DNA of 64,000 bases from positions 124,001-188,000 of the forward strand of contig NZ_BATJ01000004.1 in NCBI RefSeq assembly GCF_000467125.1, in the 5' to 3' direction. Source of the DNA: Vibrio proteolyticus NBRC 13287. Lineage in GTDB: Bacteria; Pseudomonadota; Gammaproteobacteria; Enterobacterales; Vibrionaceae. Under the pieces are notes generated by a model. It did no database searches, had not been told where the DNA came from, and saw nothing but the letters and a program-made list of their open reading frames with translations. Numbering within the stretch: the stretch's first letter is position 1; every line of letters begins with the position of its first letter. Shown in pieces: positions 45,278 through 54,507 of the stretch. Both the position numbers and the translations under genes were made by a program.

Positions 45278-46317
45278 TGCTGAGCCTCCAAAATCTCATT
45301 GAGACGAGTTTCGGCGCGGGCGCCCATAAAACGCACCTCATGCTCCAGTGCAATCGCATATTTTTCCTGCACACTGCGGCACACATGCGCCGCTAGACGA
45401 ATCACATCTTGTGCGCTTGCATTGCCCTGATTGACGATCACTAACGCCTGTTTGGGGTGCACTTGTGCCCCGCCAATACGATAGCCTTTCAGCCCACACT
45501 GATCGATCAGCCAACCTGCCGCGATTTTTACACCATCGTCGACCGGATACGCCACCACATCAGGGTATTGCGCCAGCAGCGACTGATACTGCGCTGCGCT
45601 GATCATCGGATTTTTGAAAAAGCTCCCCGCGTTACCGATTTGGGCCGGATCGGGCAACTTATCAGTGCGGATCTGACACACCTGCGCAAAAACCTCTGCC
45701 GCGCTGGCCTCTGCCCCCAACACTTTCAGCGCCCCATAGGCGATATTGGCCTGCCAGGCCTTCGACAGTTTCAGGCCGACTGCCACCACAATGGCCTTTT
45801 GATACAGCGCGTGCTTGAACACTGAGTCCCGGTAGCCAAACTGGCACTCTGCGTTGCTCAGGCGGCGAACAGTAAAACTGTCAAGGCACAGGATATCGAC
45901 GTATTCACAGACATCTTTGAATTCCACCCCATAAGCGCCAATGTTCTGAATTGGCGCAGAACCGGCACAACCGGGAATCATGGCAAGGTTTTCAATCCCG
46001 GCATAACCCTGTTCGACAGCCCAGGCAACCAACTCTGGCCAGTCTTCACCGGCTTCAATATGCAGCAACCAGTGTTCCTCGGTCTGAGAGACCCGCTTCC
46101 CCAACAGACCATTGATCATCACCACACCGTTAAACGGTTCAGTGAACAGCATATTACTGCCTTTCCCCAGCATCAGTTTTGGCAACGACTGCCACTCAGA
46201 ATGGTGGTAGACATCAATAATGTCGGTCACAGAATGAACGTGAACCAGGTGAGCACAAGTCTGGGAGATGCCAAAAGTATGGTAGGGGCGCAGATCTGCG
46301 TGAGTTTGAGATTGCAT
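45274..46317 (-). CDS. murB: UDP-N-acetylenolpyruvoylglucosamine reductase
   Basis: MurB reduces UDP-GlcNAc-enolpyruvate with NADPH and FAD to UDP-MurNAc, an early peptidoglycan precursor. The 347-residue protein is of the short type I form, with the FAD motif LGKGSNMLF, the segment IQNIGAYGVEFKD, the catalytic serine in GNAGSFFKNP and the glutamate in EHEVRFMG. The ATG at 46317 gives the normal N terminus (YHTFGIS nearby); a GTG five codons upstream is possible. It forms an operon with birA, as in E. coli. Confidence 0.95.
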   Translation of the reverse strand: MQSQTHADLRPYHTFGISQTCAHLVHVHSVTDIIDVYHHSEWQSLPKLMLGKGSNMLFTEPFNGVVMINGLLGKRVSQTEEHWLLHIEAGEDWPELVAWAVEQGYAGIENLAMIPGCAGSAPIQNIGAYGVEFKDVCEYVDILCLDSFTVRRLSNAECQFGYRDSVFKHALYQKAIVVAVGLKLSKAWQANIAYGALKVLGAEASAAEVFAQVCQIRTDKLPDPAQIGNAGSFFKNPMISAAQYQSLLAQYPDVVAYPVDDGVKIAAGWLIDQCGLKGYRIGGAQVHPKQALVIVNQGNASAQDVIRLAAHVCRSVQEKYAIALEHEVRFMGARAETRLNEILEAQQ

Positions 46318-46391
46318 AAGCTTGGTTTGCACAAATAATATCAGGTCAATTACACTGCCCTCATTCTACCCTCTTTTCAAGCAAAGTGAGA

Positions 46392-46844
46392 ATGCCTCCA
46401 CTCCGTATCGAACTGCTGGACCCGATTAAGCTGCCGCTGGTCACCCGACTGTACAAGGCCCACTACCCTTCGGCCAAAGCCAAAAAAAATGAAACCACCA
46501 TCGTCTGTTACCAATATGACGCGTTGTGCGGGGTAGTACGCTTTCGCCCGTTGGACACCTTTCGCCTACTGACTGGCATGCTGGTGCTCCCGGAATATCG
46601 CGGCCAGGGCGTCGCCCATCAACTCATGCACTATTGCCAACAACACATCCTGGGTCATCAGGACTACTGCTTTGCCTACACGCACCTGGCGCCTTTTTAC
46701 GCTCAGCACGGTTTTGTTTCCGTGTCCACAGAGCAGTTACCTCCGCCACTAAAAGGGTTGTTTGAGCGCTACTGCCGCAGTGGGAAGCAACTGGTGGCCA
46801 TGCACTTTAAACATCCGACAAGGCTTAAACCAGGCGGCAGTTAA
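46392..46844 (+). CDS. GNAT-family acetyltransferase
   Basis: This single-domain N-acetyltransferase has about 150 residues. Motif A is evident as MLVLPEYRGQGVAHQLMHYC (acetyl-CoA pyrophosphate loop RGQGVA), followed by a typical C-terminal strand (YAQHGFV). The substrate is unknown. The ATG at 46392 is preferred; a GTG two codons upstream is an alternative. It is divergent from murB with only about 70 bases between them. Confidence 0.8.
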   Translation: MPPLRIELLDPIKLPLVTRLYKAHYPSAKAKKNETTIVCYQYDALCGVVRFRPLDTFRLLTGMLVLPEYRGQGVAHQLMHYCQQHILGHQDYCFAYTHLAPFYAQHGFVSVSTEQLPPPLKGLFERYCRSGKQLVAMHFKHPTRLKPGGS

Positions 46845-46987
46845 GACCGCGCAGCCAACCTGATTGTTCAGCTTCGACGACTGAGCGGCAATGCCCAATA
46901 ATTGATGTCATTCCTAGTCAAATGACTGAGATGTTTGATACTATCCATGGCTTGCAATTTTGCACACGGATAAGGTAACGCATCTAG

Positions 46988-48328
46988 ATGATGACCAATA
47001 AGAACCCATTCGACACCCTTCCGACGCTGGCGCTGAATCCTGAGCAGTTTGAAACACTGTACTCAGCACAGGCGTTCAGAGATCGTCTGATCCAGGCGAT
47101 ACGGGAAGCGAGCAAGCGAATTTATCTTGTTGCTCTTTATTTGGAAGATGATGAGGCAGGCAGAGAGATCCTGACTGAACTTTATCAGGCCAAGCAGCGT
47201 AATCCCGGACTGGATATCAACGTCTGCGTAGACTGGCACCGCGCTCAGCGTGGTTTGATTGGCGCGGCGCCAGGCGAAACCAATGCGGCGATGTACAAAG
47301 CGTTTGCAGACCAATACGAGCATGACATTCCAGTGTATGGTGTGCCGGTCCGTGGGCGAGAAGTATTTGGTGTCTTGCATCTGAAAGGGTTTGTTATCGA
47401 TGATCAGGTTATTTACAGTGGCGCCAGCCTGAACAATGTCTATCTGGGATACAACGACCGCTACCGCTTTGACCGCTATCATGTACTGAGTAGTCATACA
47501 CTGGCCAATACGATGGTCCAGTTTATCCGCGAACAAATGATTGAGCACCCGGCGGTGAACAATCTTGCCTGCCCGGCGAAACCCAATACCAAAGAGATCA
47601 AAAACGACATCCGTCAACTACGCGCGTCACTGGCCAAATCTGCCTATCAGTTTGACAGTGAGACCGTATCCACCGATCAGGTGGCAGTGACCCCCATCGT
47701 GGGTGTCGGGAAAAAACGCAATCGCCTCAATCAAGGCATCAACCAGTTAATTCGTCTGGCCAAAGATGAGTTGTTTATCTGCACACCCTACTTTAACTTC
47801 CCGCGCAGCGTGGCTAAAGAAGTCAAAAAAGCCCTCAGACGTGGCGTGAAAGTCACGATTGTGGTAGGCGACAAGACCGCCAATGACTTCTACATTTCAC
47901 CAGAGCAGGAATTCAAAACCATTGGTGGCCTGCCGTATCTGTACGAGCGTAATCTGCGCCTGTTTGCCAAAGCCAACGAAGCCAACATTGCCAGTCGCAA
48001 ACTGTCACTGCGTTTATGGAAACACGACAACAACAGTTTCCACCTTAAGGGCATCTGGGTCGATAAACGCTATATGCTGATCACCGGAAACAATCTCAAC
48101 CCACGCGCCTGGAAACTGGATCTGGAAAACGCACTGTTCATTCAGGATCACTACCATTTGTTGACGGCACAGTTTGACAAAGAAGTCGAGAATATCCTTG
48201 AACACACCCAGTTAATTTGTACCTACAAGCAGCTGGATAAAGTCGAGAATTATCCGGAAGAAGTACAGAAGCTGATCCGAAAAATCACCCGCGTACGTGC
48301 CGATCGGGTACTAAAACAAATTCTCTAG
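46988..48328 (+). CDS. pssA: CDP-diacylglycerol--serine O-phosphatidyltransferase
   Basis: PssA makes phosphatidylserine from CDP-diacylglycerol and serine, the first step to phosphatidylethanolamine. The 446-residue protein is of the Gram-negative phospholipase D superfamily type, with two HKD-like motifs (HLKGFVIDD and HLKGIWVDK). It has no membrane helices, consistent with the peripheral E. coli enzyme. It lies between a GNAT gene and the leftward rjg gene. Confidence 0.95.
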   Translation: MMTNKNPFDTLPTLALNPEQFETLYSAQAFRDRLIQAIREASKRIYLVALYLEDDEAGREILTELYQAKQRNPGLDINVCVDWHRAQRGLIGAAPGETNAAMYKAFADQYEHDIPVYGVPVRGREVFGVLHLKGFVIDDQVIYSGASLNNVYLGYNDRYRFDRYHVLSSHTLANTMVQFIREQMIEHPAVNNLACPAKPNTKEIKNDIRQLRASLAKSAYQFDSETVSTDQVAVTPIVGVGKKRNRLNQGINQLIRLAKDELFICTPYFNFPRSVAKEVKKALRRGVKVTIVVGDKTANDFYISPEQEFKTIGGLPYLYERNLRLFAKANEANIASRKLSLRLWKHDNNSFHLKGIWVDKRYMLITGNNLNPRAWKLDLENALFIQDHYHLLTAQFDKEVENILEHTQLICTYKQLDKVENYPEEVQKLIRKITRVRADRVLKQIL

Positions 48329-48395
48329 CCTCTGATGACTCAGTGAAGAATGTGACTTAGTGGACAACGGACGTCCGCTGATGATACTCATGTAC

Positions 48396-49751
48396 TCACT
48401 CAATCACATGATATCCCAATTTTTGTAAGCAGTCCTTAAACGCTGTTTTTGCCTCCGCTTCGCCATGAATCAGGTGAATTTCTTTCGGTGGCACGTCGAT
48501 TCCTTGAATAAAACGCAACAAGTCTGTTTGGTCTGCATGCGCGCTGTATCCCGACATGGTATGGATCTGTGCCCGCACATTAATCCACTCATCCGCAATT
48601 TCAACGCGTTTGGCACCGGACTGCAATGCACACCCCAGCGTCCCCTGAGCCTGATAGCCCGCAAACAACACATCCGTGCGAACATCAGTGAGCAGCGCTT
48701 TGAGATACCCCATCACTCGCCCACCTTCACACATTCCGGACGCCGCGACGACAATAGCAGGCTCACCCGTTTTCGCCAGACGATTAACCAGTGCCAAATG
48801 CTCCCGGTAATGCTCGAGCACCACACACTGGTCAAACGCCAGAGGATGCCGATGATATTCCAAACGTTGTTTGGCTTCTTTGCTCCATAACTCCCGGTAA
48901 CGACGATACGAACGCGTCACTTCACTGGCCATCGGTGAATCGAGTATGATCGGGATACGATCGGTAATTCCCCGCTGGTGAATCAACTGTTCAATATCAA
49001 ATAGCAGTTCCTGTGTTCTGCCCACGCTGAAGGCAGGAATGATAATCACGCCACCATCTTGCAGCGAACGATTGATGATGGCTTCTAACCGCTCTGCCCT
49101 GTGTGCCACACTGTCATGCTGTTTGTTGCCATAGGTCGATTCGATGTACAGCACATCGGCTCGAGGAGGTGCCACAGGATCCGGTAGCAATGGCGTATCA
49201 GAAGGCCCAAGATCGCCGGAAAACACAATCACCTCACCGTTTTCTTGCCGAATTTCAACGTACGCAGAGCCCAGAATATGACCAGCCGGATTAAAACGTA
49301 TCTCGACCGTTTCGCAGCAACATGAGAGGGCATCGCCTCCTTGTGAGTCAGGAGGAGACAGCACAACGCCCTGCCACACTCCATATTCTATCGGCACAAA
49401 ACGTTTGTTCAACGCCTCGAGTACACGCTGTCGCTGCGGCTTATCCATACCTAATTGCAGTTTCAGACCATCGTCCAGCATCAGAGGGACTAGCTCTGCG
49501 GTCGCGGGCGTACAATAGATCGGCCCGCTAAAACCCGCGGCGAGCAACCAGGGTAAGCGGCCGACATGATCAATGTGAGCATGCGTCAGCACCAAAGCAC
49601 GAACCTGTTCAATCGAGAACTCGACGTCCATAGGTCGGACATCTTTCCCCTGAAACTGACCACAGTCGATCAACAGGCTGCCATGTTCAAACTGTACCTC
49701 ATGACAAGAGCCCGTTACTGTGTGTTTACCGCCATGATGGAGTGTGCGCAT
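48396..49751 (-). CDS. rjg: MBL-fold, beta-CASP-type RNA-processing hydrolase (Rjg)
   Basis: This 451-residue metallo-beta-lactamase protein of the CPSF/beta-CASP class probably cuts or trims RNA. The zinc motif THAHIDHVG, IESTYGN, the segment SPMASEVT and the C-terminal SGYSAHADQTDLL histidine are present. In vibrios this gene (rjg) marks one end of the O-antigen/capsule locus, with gmhD at the other, and here too the accessory polysaccharide genes begin just beyond it. The ATG at 49751 gives a start close to the first beta strand; an extended frame upstream is not supported. Confidence 0.88.
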   Translation of the reverse strand: MRTLHHGGKHTVTGSCHEVQFEHGSLLIDCGQFQGKDVRPMDVEFSIEQVRALVLTHAHIDHVGRLPWLLAAGFSGPIYCTPATAELVPLMLDDGLKLQLGMDKPQRQRVLEALNKRFVPIEYGVWQGVVLSPPDSQGGDALSCCCETVEIRFNPAGHILGSAYVEIRQENGEVIVFSGDLGPSDTPLLPDPVAPPRADVLYIESTYGNKQHDSVAHRAERLEAIINRSLQDGGVIIIPAFSVGRTQELLFDIEQLIHQRGITDRIPIILDSPMASEVTRSYRRYRELWSKEAKQRLEYHRHPLAFDQCVVLEHYREHLALVNRLAKTGEPAIVVAASGMCEGGRVMGYLKALLTDVRTDVLFAGYQAQGTLGCALQSGAKRVEIADEWINVRAQIHTMSGYSAHADQTDLLRFIQGIDVPPKEIHLIHGEAEAKTAFKDCLQKLGYHVIE

Positions 49752-49916
49752 AAGAAATCTCTGAGTCGTTTTTGGTAAGACTAAATAGTAATTCAGTGTT
49801 CTTACTACTCTAAAAACCACGCAATGCGGCCTAACTCGCGTTCTCAAAGCCAACACATAAGTAGATAAGCGTCTGAGTGTCCGTTAAACTCAAATGCACA
49901 GCAAAGGGCATGACAT

Positions 49917-50903
49917 TTGAAAATTCTAATTACAGGAGGAAGTGGCTTCATTGGTTCGGCACTGGTAAGACACTTCCTGGATAACACACCTCACCAAATC
50001 GTTAACTTAGACAAACTGACTTACGCGGCAGATCCAAAAGCACTGGAGGCGTATCAGCAGCACCCAAACTATACCTTTATTCAAGGGGATATTGGTGACG
50101 GTTGTTTGCTAGAGCAAATATTTGAAGCGCATCAACCAAGCTGGGTCTTTCACCTGGCCGCTGAAAGTCACGTCGACAAATCCATCTATGCATCAGCGGA
50201 TTTTATAGAAACCAACGTGATTGGCACCTATCGGTTACTGGAAACCGCCCTTGGGTATTGGCACACGCTGACTCCAAAAAAGAAGTACACTTTTCGCTTT
50301 TTGCATATCTCAACCGATGAAGTCTACGGCGATCTAGAACTCGGAACTCACCAGAGCTTTAATGAAGACTCGCCCTATAAACCCAGTAGCCCGTACTCTG
50401 CGTCGAAAGCATCAAGCGACCACTTAGTCAGAGCCTGGCACCGAACCTATGGTTTACCCATTTTGATCACAAATTGCTCTAACAACTATGGTCCGTTTCA
50501 GCACAGGGAAAAACTCATTCCTAAGATGATCACCAATGCGTTAGCGGGCAATGCGCTGCCTATTTACGGTACAGGTAAACAAGTCAGGGACTGGCTACAC
50601 GTAGATGATCATGTCCGAGCGCTTCACTTGGTGATGCAAAAAGGAAAAGTTGGCGAAACTTACTGTATCGGTGGTAATTGCGAGAAAACCAATCTGGAAG
50701 TGGTTACCTTAATCTGCGAGAACCTGGATAGAATCGTGCCCCACAATGCGCCACATGCTGCGCTTATCCGTTTCGTCGCAGACCGCGAAGGCCACGACCA
50801 GCGCTACGCGATTGACTCATCTAAAGTCCGAGAGCTCGGATGGAAACCGATACGAAATTTTTTAGATGAACTAAAACAGTTAATCGTCATCTTGGATCAA
50901 TGA
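49917..50903 (+). CDS. dTDP-glucose 4,6-dehydratase-like protein, short C terminus
   Basis: RmlB converts dTDP-glucose to the 4-keto-6-deoxy sugar. The NAD motif [25 protein letters not shown], the catalytic STDEVYGDL and [12 protein letters not shown], and [10 protein letters not shown] are intact, so this is an RmlB-type enzyme. At 328 residues it is roughly 25 shorter than usual: homology to the C-terminal WYL region stops at [15 protein letters not shown]. One frame over, a KTVNRHL-like reading resembles the missing end, so a late frameshift is possible. No rmlA, rmlC or rmlD is in the window. The start is TTG; no in-frame ATG is close. Confidence 0.8.
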   Translation: MKILITGGSGFIGSALVRHFLDNTPHQIVNLDKLTYAADPKALEAYQQHPNYTFIQGDIGDGCLLEQIFEAHQPSWVFHLAAESHVDKSIYASADFIETNVIGTYRLLETALGYWHTLTPKKKYTFRFLHISTDEVYGDLELGTHQSFNEDSPYKPSSPYSASKASSDHLVRAWHRTYGLPILITNCSNNYGPFQHREKLIPKMITNALAGNALPIYGTGKQVRDWLHVDDHVRALHLVMQKGKVGETYCIGGNCEKTNLEVVTLICENLDRIVPHNAPHAALIRFVADREGHDQRYAIDSSKVRELGWKPIRNFLDELKQLIVILDQ

Positions 50904-50995
50904 GTCATTTCAATCTGGTACCGGGGAGACCTACTGAATTGTTACATGGCATGTGATATCATTCCCCGAACAATCTTCCTTCCACACTCTAGTAT

Positions 50996-52237
50996 GTGAA
51001 TACTGTGAAAAAACTATTATCAAATTCATATGTATGCCATGGGCTGGGCATCTTAACTCTAACAAGCTTCTTAGTTCTGAATGCGCCTCAACACTACCTG
51101 CAACTACCCAACACCGTTACCAACAGCATCCTAATGGTGATTGGTTGTTACTTAGGTGCCGCAGTAACCCTCCCCCACTTAAGCAAGTACTTATTAGTTG
51201 AAAGAAAATATTATATTTTACCCGTACTAGTTTCATTATATGCACTGGTTATCGGGATAATAGTGATGATGCGTGTGGACTATTCCAGAGCTGTACTCAT
51301 AAATGGTTTTTTATCGAGCTTTGCTTGGTTGTACTTCGTTAGCCTGGCAAGAAAACGCCATAAAATACTTAAACTATCTGCAATACCAAATTTCGATTAC
51401 GTAGCTCTAAACAAACATAGAAACATACAAATAGAGCCCATTAATATCTCTCAACAAATCAGTGACATTCATTCCGGACTAGTTGTTAATTTACATAAAG
51501 AACTGAAACCGGCTGAAGCTAAATTTGTTGCCGACTGTAGCATAAATAACATCTCTGTATTTCACTCAGAAAGTATTCGGGAAATGTTAGAAGGGAAAGT
51601 ACAAACATGTCATTTATCCGAAAATGCAATTGGTACTTTGAAACCTAATCCAATTTATTCAGCATTTAAAAGATGTTGGGAATCAGCTTTAATATTAGTT
51701 TCCTTACCTGTAACGTTACCGGTAATGTTACTCACAGCATTACTGATTAAAATAGAAAATCCAGGACCAGCTATGTTCATTCAAGAACGTGTAGGACAAG
51801 GTGGAAAGGTATTTAAAATCTATAAATTTAGAAGCATGACCGTTAGACCAAAGGACTCAGAGTCGAAATTTGCGACAGATGAGCAGGCTCGAGTCACCAA
51901 AGTTGGAAGAGTTATAAGAAAAGTTAGAATTGATGAATTACCGCAATTTTTCAATGTATTGAAAGGTGATATGTCTCTTATAGGACCAAGACCAGAACAA
52001 GAAAGTTTCGTGGAACAGTTTGAACAAGAGATTCCATTTTATGGTTACAGACACATGGTGAAACCCGGTATTACTGGTTGGGCTCAGACGGTGCAAGGCT
52101 ATGCTGATGACACGGAGTCTACCAGAGAAAAACTTGCCCATGATTTGTATTATATAAAACATCTCTCTTTTTGGCTTGATATGAATATTGTGTTAAAAAC
52201 GATCAGAACAATGATAACTGGATTTGGGGCTAAATAA
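50996..52237 (+). CDS. Polyprenyl-phosphate sugar-1-phosphate transferase (WbaP/WcaJ type)
   Basis: This enzyme starts repeat-unit assembly by moving a sugar-1-phosphate from a nucleotide sugar to undecaprenyl phosphate. The 413-residue protein has several N-terminal membrane helices (to about residue 115), a soluble middle and a C-terminal catalytic domain with KIYKFRSMTVRPKDSE, KVRIDELPQFFNVLKGDMS, GPRPEQE and VKPGITGWAQ. The sugar specificity cannot be read. It starts at GTG 50996. It reads rightward, against the rest of the polysaccharide block. Base composition drops to A+T-rich within this gene. Confidence 0.9.
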   Translation: MNTVKKLLSNSYVCHGLGILTLTSFLVLNAPQHYLQLPNTVTNSILMVIGCYLGAAVTLPHLSKYLLVERKYYILPVLVSLYALVIGIIVMMRVDYSRAVLINGFLSSFAWLYFVSLARKRHKILKLSAIPNFDYVALNKHRNIQIEPINISQQISDIHSGLVVNLHKELKPAEAKFVADCSINNISVFHSESIREMLEGKVQTCHLSENAIGTLKPNPIYSAFKRCWESALILVSLPVTLPVMLLTALLIKIENPGPAMFIQERVGQGGKVFKIYKFRSMTVRPKDSESKFATDEQARVTKVGRVIRKVRIDELPQFFNVLKGDMSLIGPRPEQESFVEQFEQEIPFYGYRHMVKPGITGWAQTVQGYADDTESTREKLAHDLYYIKHLSFWLDMNIVLKTIRTMITGFGAK

Positions 52238-52242
52238 GCCCC
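52226..52242 (+). terminator. Weak hairpin at the end of the sugar-phosphate transferase gene
   Basis: GGGGCT/AGCCCC with a 5-base loop overlaps the stop codon, followed by ATTTC. With no real T tract it is a weak terminator at best, placed between convergent genes. Confidence 0.4.
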
Positions 52243-52254
52243 ATTTCATATCTA

Positions 52255-53004
52255 CTATATTTTTCTAGACAAACCTCGATAAGCGTAATGACGAAAGTAG
52301 TTTATCGATTTTAGCAAAGACAATTTTTCTACTTCACGATATATCCGCCATTGATATTTCAATACATTAAATTTATTTGATGATACTGAAGTGCTTCCGA
52401 CTCGATAACGTGCCAAAGATCTCTCGCCAACTCTCCGAGCGATGTGTCCTTCCTTAAGTATGCTCAACCACAATCCCATATCTTGTCTTTTAGCAATATT
52501 AGGCATATACCTTTTACTAATTAGATGAGTATCATATATTGCGGTCAAACACCCTATTTGATTACTTTTAAGAACATCCTCATAAGTTAGACTGGAAGAT
52601 GGAAAACGCGTACCTAATACACGGCCTTTTTGATCAATCACTTCGTAAGCTGTATATGACAAAGCGACCTGATGTTTTAACATAAACTCTATTTGTGTTG
52701 ATAGCTTATCTGGATGCCATAAATCATCCGCATCTAAGAAAGCAATAAACCGACCAGAAGCCGCGTCTATACCTCTATTTCTGCTAACAGCAGGACCTGC
52801 ATTCCAGCTTCGACGAATGAGCTTTATACGAGGATCAAGAGCAATGACGTCCACCATTTCTTGAGGAAGAGATCCTGGTGTAGCATCGTCGATAATAATA
52901 TGCTCGTAATTTTGATACGTCTGAGCTTGCACACTTCGTATTGTTTCTAGAATACGATCATCAGGCTTAAAACATGGGGTAATGATAGATACTAATTCTT
53001 TCAT
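52255..53004 (-). CDS. Family 2 glycosyltransferase
   Basis: This 249-residue GT-A-fold enzyme probably adds one sugar of the repeat unit on the cytoplasmic face. It shows SIITPCFKPDDRI, the nucleotide-binding DD in IIIDDATPG, and the metal-binding DADD in FLDADDLW, then QDMGLWLSILK. The acceptor and donor are unknown. It is the last gene of the leftward block and converges on the sugar-phosphate transferase gene. Confidence 0.88.
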   Translation of the reverse strand: MKELVSIITPCFKPDDRILETIRSVQAQTYQNYEHIIIDDATPGSLPQEMVDVIALDPRIKLIRRSWNAGPAVSRNRGIDAASGRFIAFLDADDLWHPDKLSTQIEFMLKHQVALSYTAYEVIDQKGRVLGTRFPSSSLTYEDVLKSNQIGCLTAIYDTHLISKRYMPNIAKRQDMGLWLSILKEGHIARRVGERSLARYRVGSTSVSSNKFNVLKYQWRIYREVEKLSLLKSINYFRHYAYRGLSRKI

Positions 53005-53038
53005 ATATAGTTCTTAATAAACTTTAATTTACGTAAAA

Positions 53039-54505
53039 TTAATCGTTTAACTTTTTCTCACCAATTTTTTTTAGTTGTTCAAAGTTTGTAAATGGTAATA
53101 GAACCTTTCCTCTATTTATGCTATCTAAAACTTTTTGAGGATCTTCAAACTCCATATTTTTCTCGTCAAACTTTTTGTTATTATCTAACCATTCAAGTGC
53201 TATTCTAATCAATTCTTTATCTAGTTTAGCATCATGATAAGATGAATAAGAAGCTATGTACAGTAAAGCCACGATATGTTGCATATGATAAAAGTTTTTC
53301 TTATTGGCTTTACTAAAATTAGTAGGATACCCGCAAATAAGCTCGCCATCATCAATATCTAGCTTTGCGATAAAAATTTCATTTTTTTTATAGGACTCTA
53401 TTGTCTTCCAAAAACCAGTTCCATCAGGAGTTGCCCTAACTGGAGAGTATCCACCCTCCTTAACTTTCATAGAAAAAGGTTGGGAAGAAGTCACATATGT
53501 ATTGTAGAAGCCAGAGCAGTTTAACATCATGGTGTTTACATTATCTTTAACAGAAGTCATGGTCGTATCGTATGCACCATATTTTCTAGCGATATCATAT
53601 ATTGGTTTGACATGATAATTACTAAGCTCTTTTATTTTAGATTCGAATATTACATCGAATTCTTGATCTTTATATGTCTTATATAATTGAACTCTATGGG
53701 GACTGGTATCTGAATAGCGAGTAATATTTCTTTTACTGTCATACCAAACATCATGATATTTAACAAAAAAATTTAAATTTTTATGTATATAATCCGAGAT
53801 TTCCTTGTCATTCATAACTAGAGCATAATCATTTAAATGAAGTATAGCATGCAACCATCCATTCAAAATTATTTCAGGATTAGAGTGGAACAATGGTAAC
53901 TCTAATTGAGCAATACCTAAATCTACACCACCTTCGCTATGATGAAGAAACAAAGCCTTTTTAACTTTTAATAACAAATCTTTAGACTTTGGTGATTGTT
54001 CGATCAAGTAATTCTTCAAATATCCAGCTAGAATTTCACTTTGACTAATAGAACTATAGATGATATCAGGGCCTTTCATTCTATTAAGCGGATAATGGTT
54101 AGGGTAGTAAAACCCAGTTCCACCATTAGGTAAATCAACACCAGCATAATTAGTTATATTGTATAACTTATTCCTAAATTCAGGATTTCCAACATTATTA
54201 AATACATACCGACCAAAAACCATAGGATGAAATACGTACTTATTAGGATCCTTCAACTGCCAATAATTAGCATAAGGGACATTATCTTTAAGAATAGTTT
54301 TTTGATCGTTCCCATACATAGAAAAATCGAAATTCTGCTGACCTGTGTCATAAACATTTGCTGTGTTTTTCAGCTGTTCAGGTGTAGGTACAAATGGTTT
54401 AATCTTTTGGCAAGGAGCACTAATAACGTTAGGGCAAAAATAATCATCATTAGCTAACGCGAAAGTGGTAAATAGTGTAGTAGACAGAATAATAGAAACT
54501 TTCAT
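53039..54505 (-). CDS. Exported protein resembling D-glucuronyl C5-epimerases
   Basis: This 488-residue protein begins with a Sec-type signal peptide (residues 1-18, cleavage likely after ALA), so it acts in the periplasm or outside. The body is soluble and helix-rich. Three stretches recall the C-terminal domain of D-glucuronyl C5-epimerases: IYSSISQSEILAGYLKNY (149-166), IILNGWLHAILHLNDY (212-227), and a segment at 246-271 ending YSDTSPH. That family flips uronic acid residues within finished polysaccharide. The match is by eye, and an (alpha/alpha)6-barrel lyase or hydrolase is the alternative. It lies between two glycosyltransferases, 2 bases from the upstream gene. Confidence 0.5.
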   Translation of the reverse strand: MKVSIILSTTLFTTFALANDDYFCPNVISAPCQKIKPFVPTPEQLKNTANVYDTGQQNFDFSMYGNDQKTILKDNVPYANYWQLKDPNKYVFHPMVFGRYVFNNVGNPEFRNKLYNITNYAGVDLPNGGTGFYYPNHYPLNRMKGPDIIYSSISQSEILAGYLKNYLIEQSPKSKDLLLKVKKALFLHHSEGGVDLGIAQLELPLFHSNPEIILNGWLHAILHLNDYALVMNDKEISDYIHKNLNFFVKYHDVWYDSKRNITRYSDTSPHRVQLYKTYKDQEFDVIFESKIKELSNYHVKPIYDIARKYGAYDTTMTSVKDNVNTMMLNCSGFYNTYVTSSQPFSMKVKEGGYSPVRATPDGTGFWKTIESYKKNEIFIAKLDIDDGELICGYPTNFSKANKKNFYHMQHIVALLYIASYSSYHDAKLDKELIRIALEWLDNNKKFDEKNMEFEDPQKVLDSINRGKVLLPFTNFEQLKKIGEKKLND

Positions 54506-54507
54506 AA

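Noticed and set aside
49757..49916. JUMPstart/ops element before the rmlB-like gene
   Set aside because: No GGCGGTAGC-type core is visible on either strand here. If present, it should lie upstream of the leftward block, beyond 64000.
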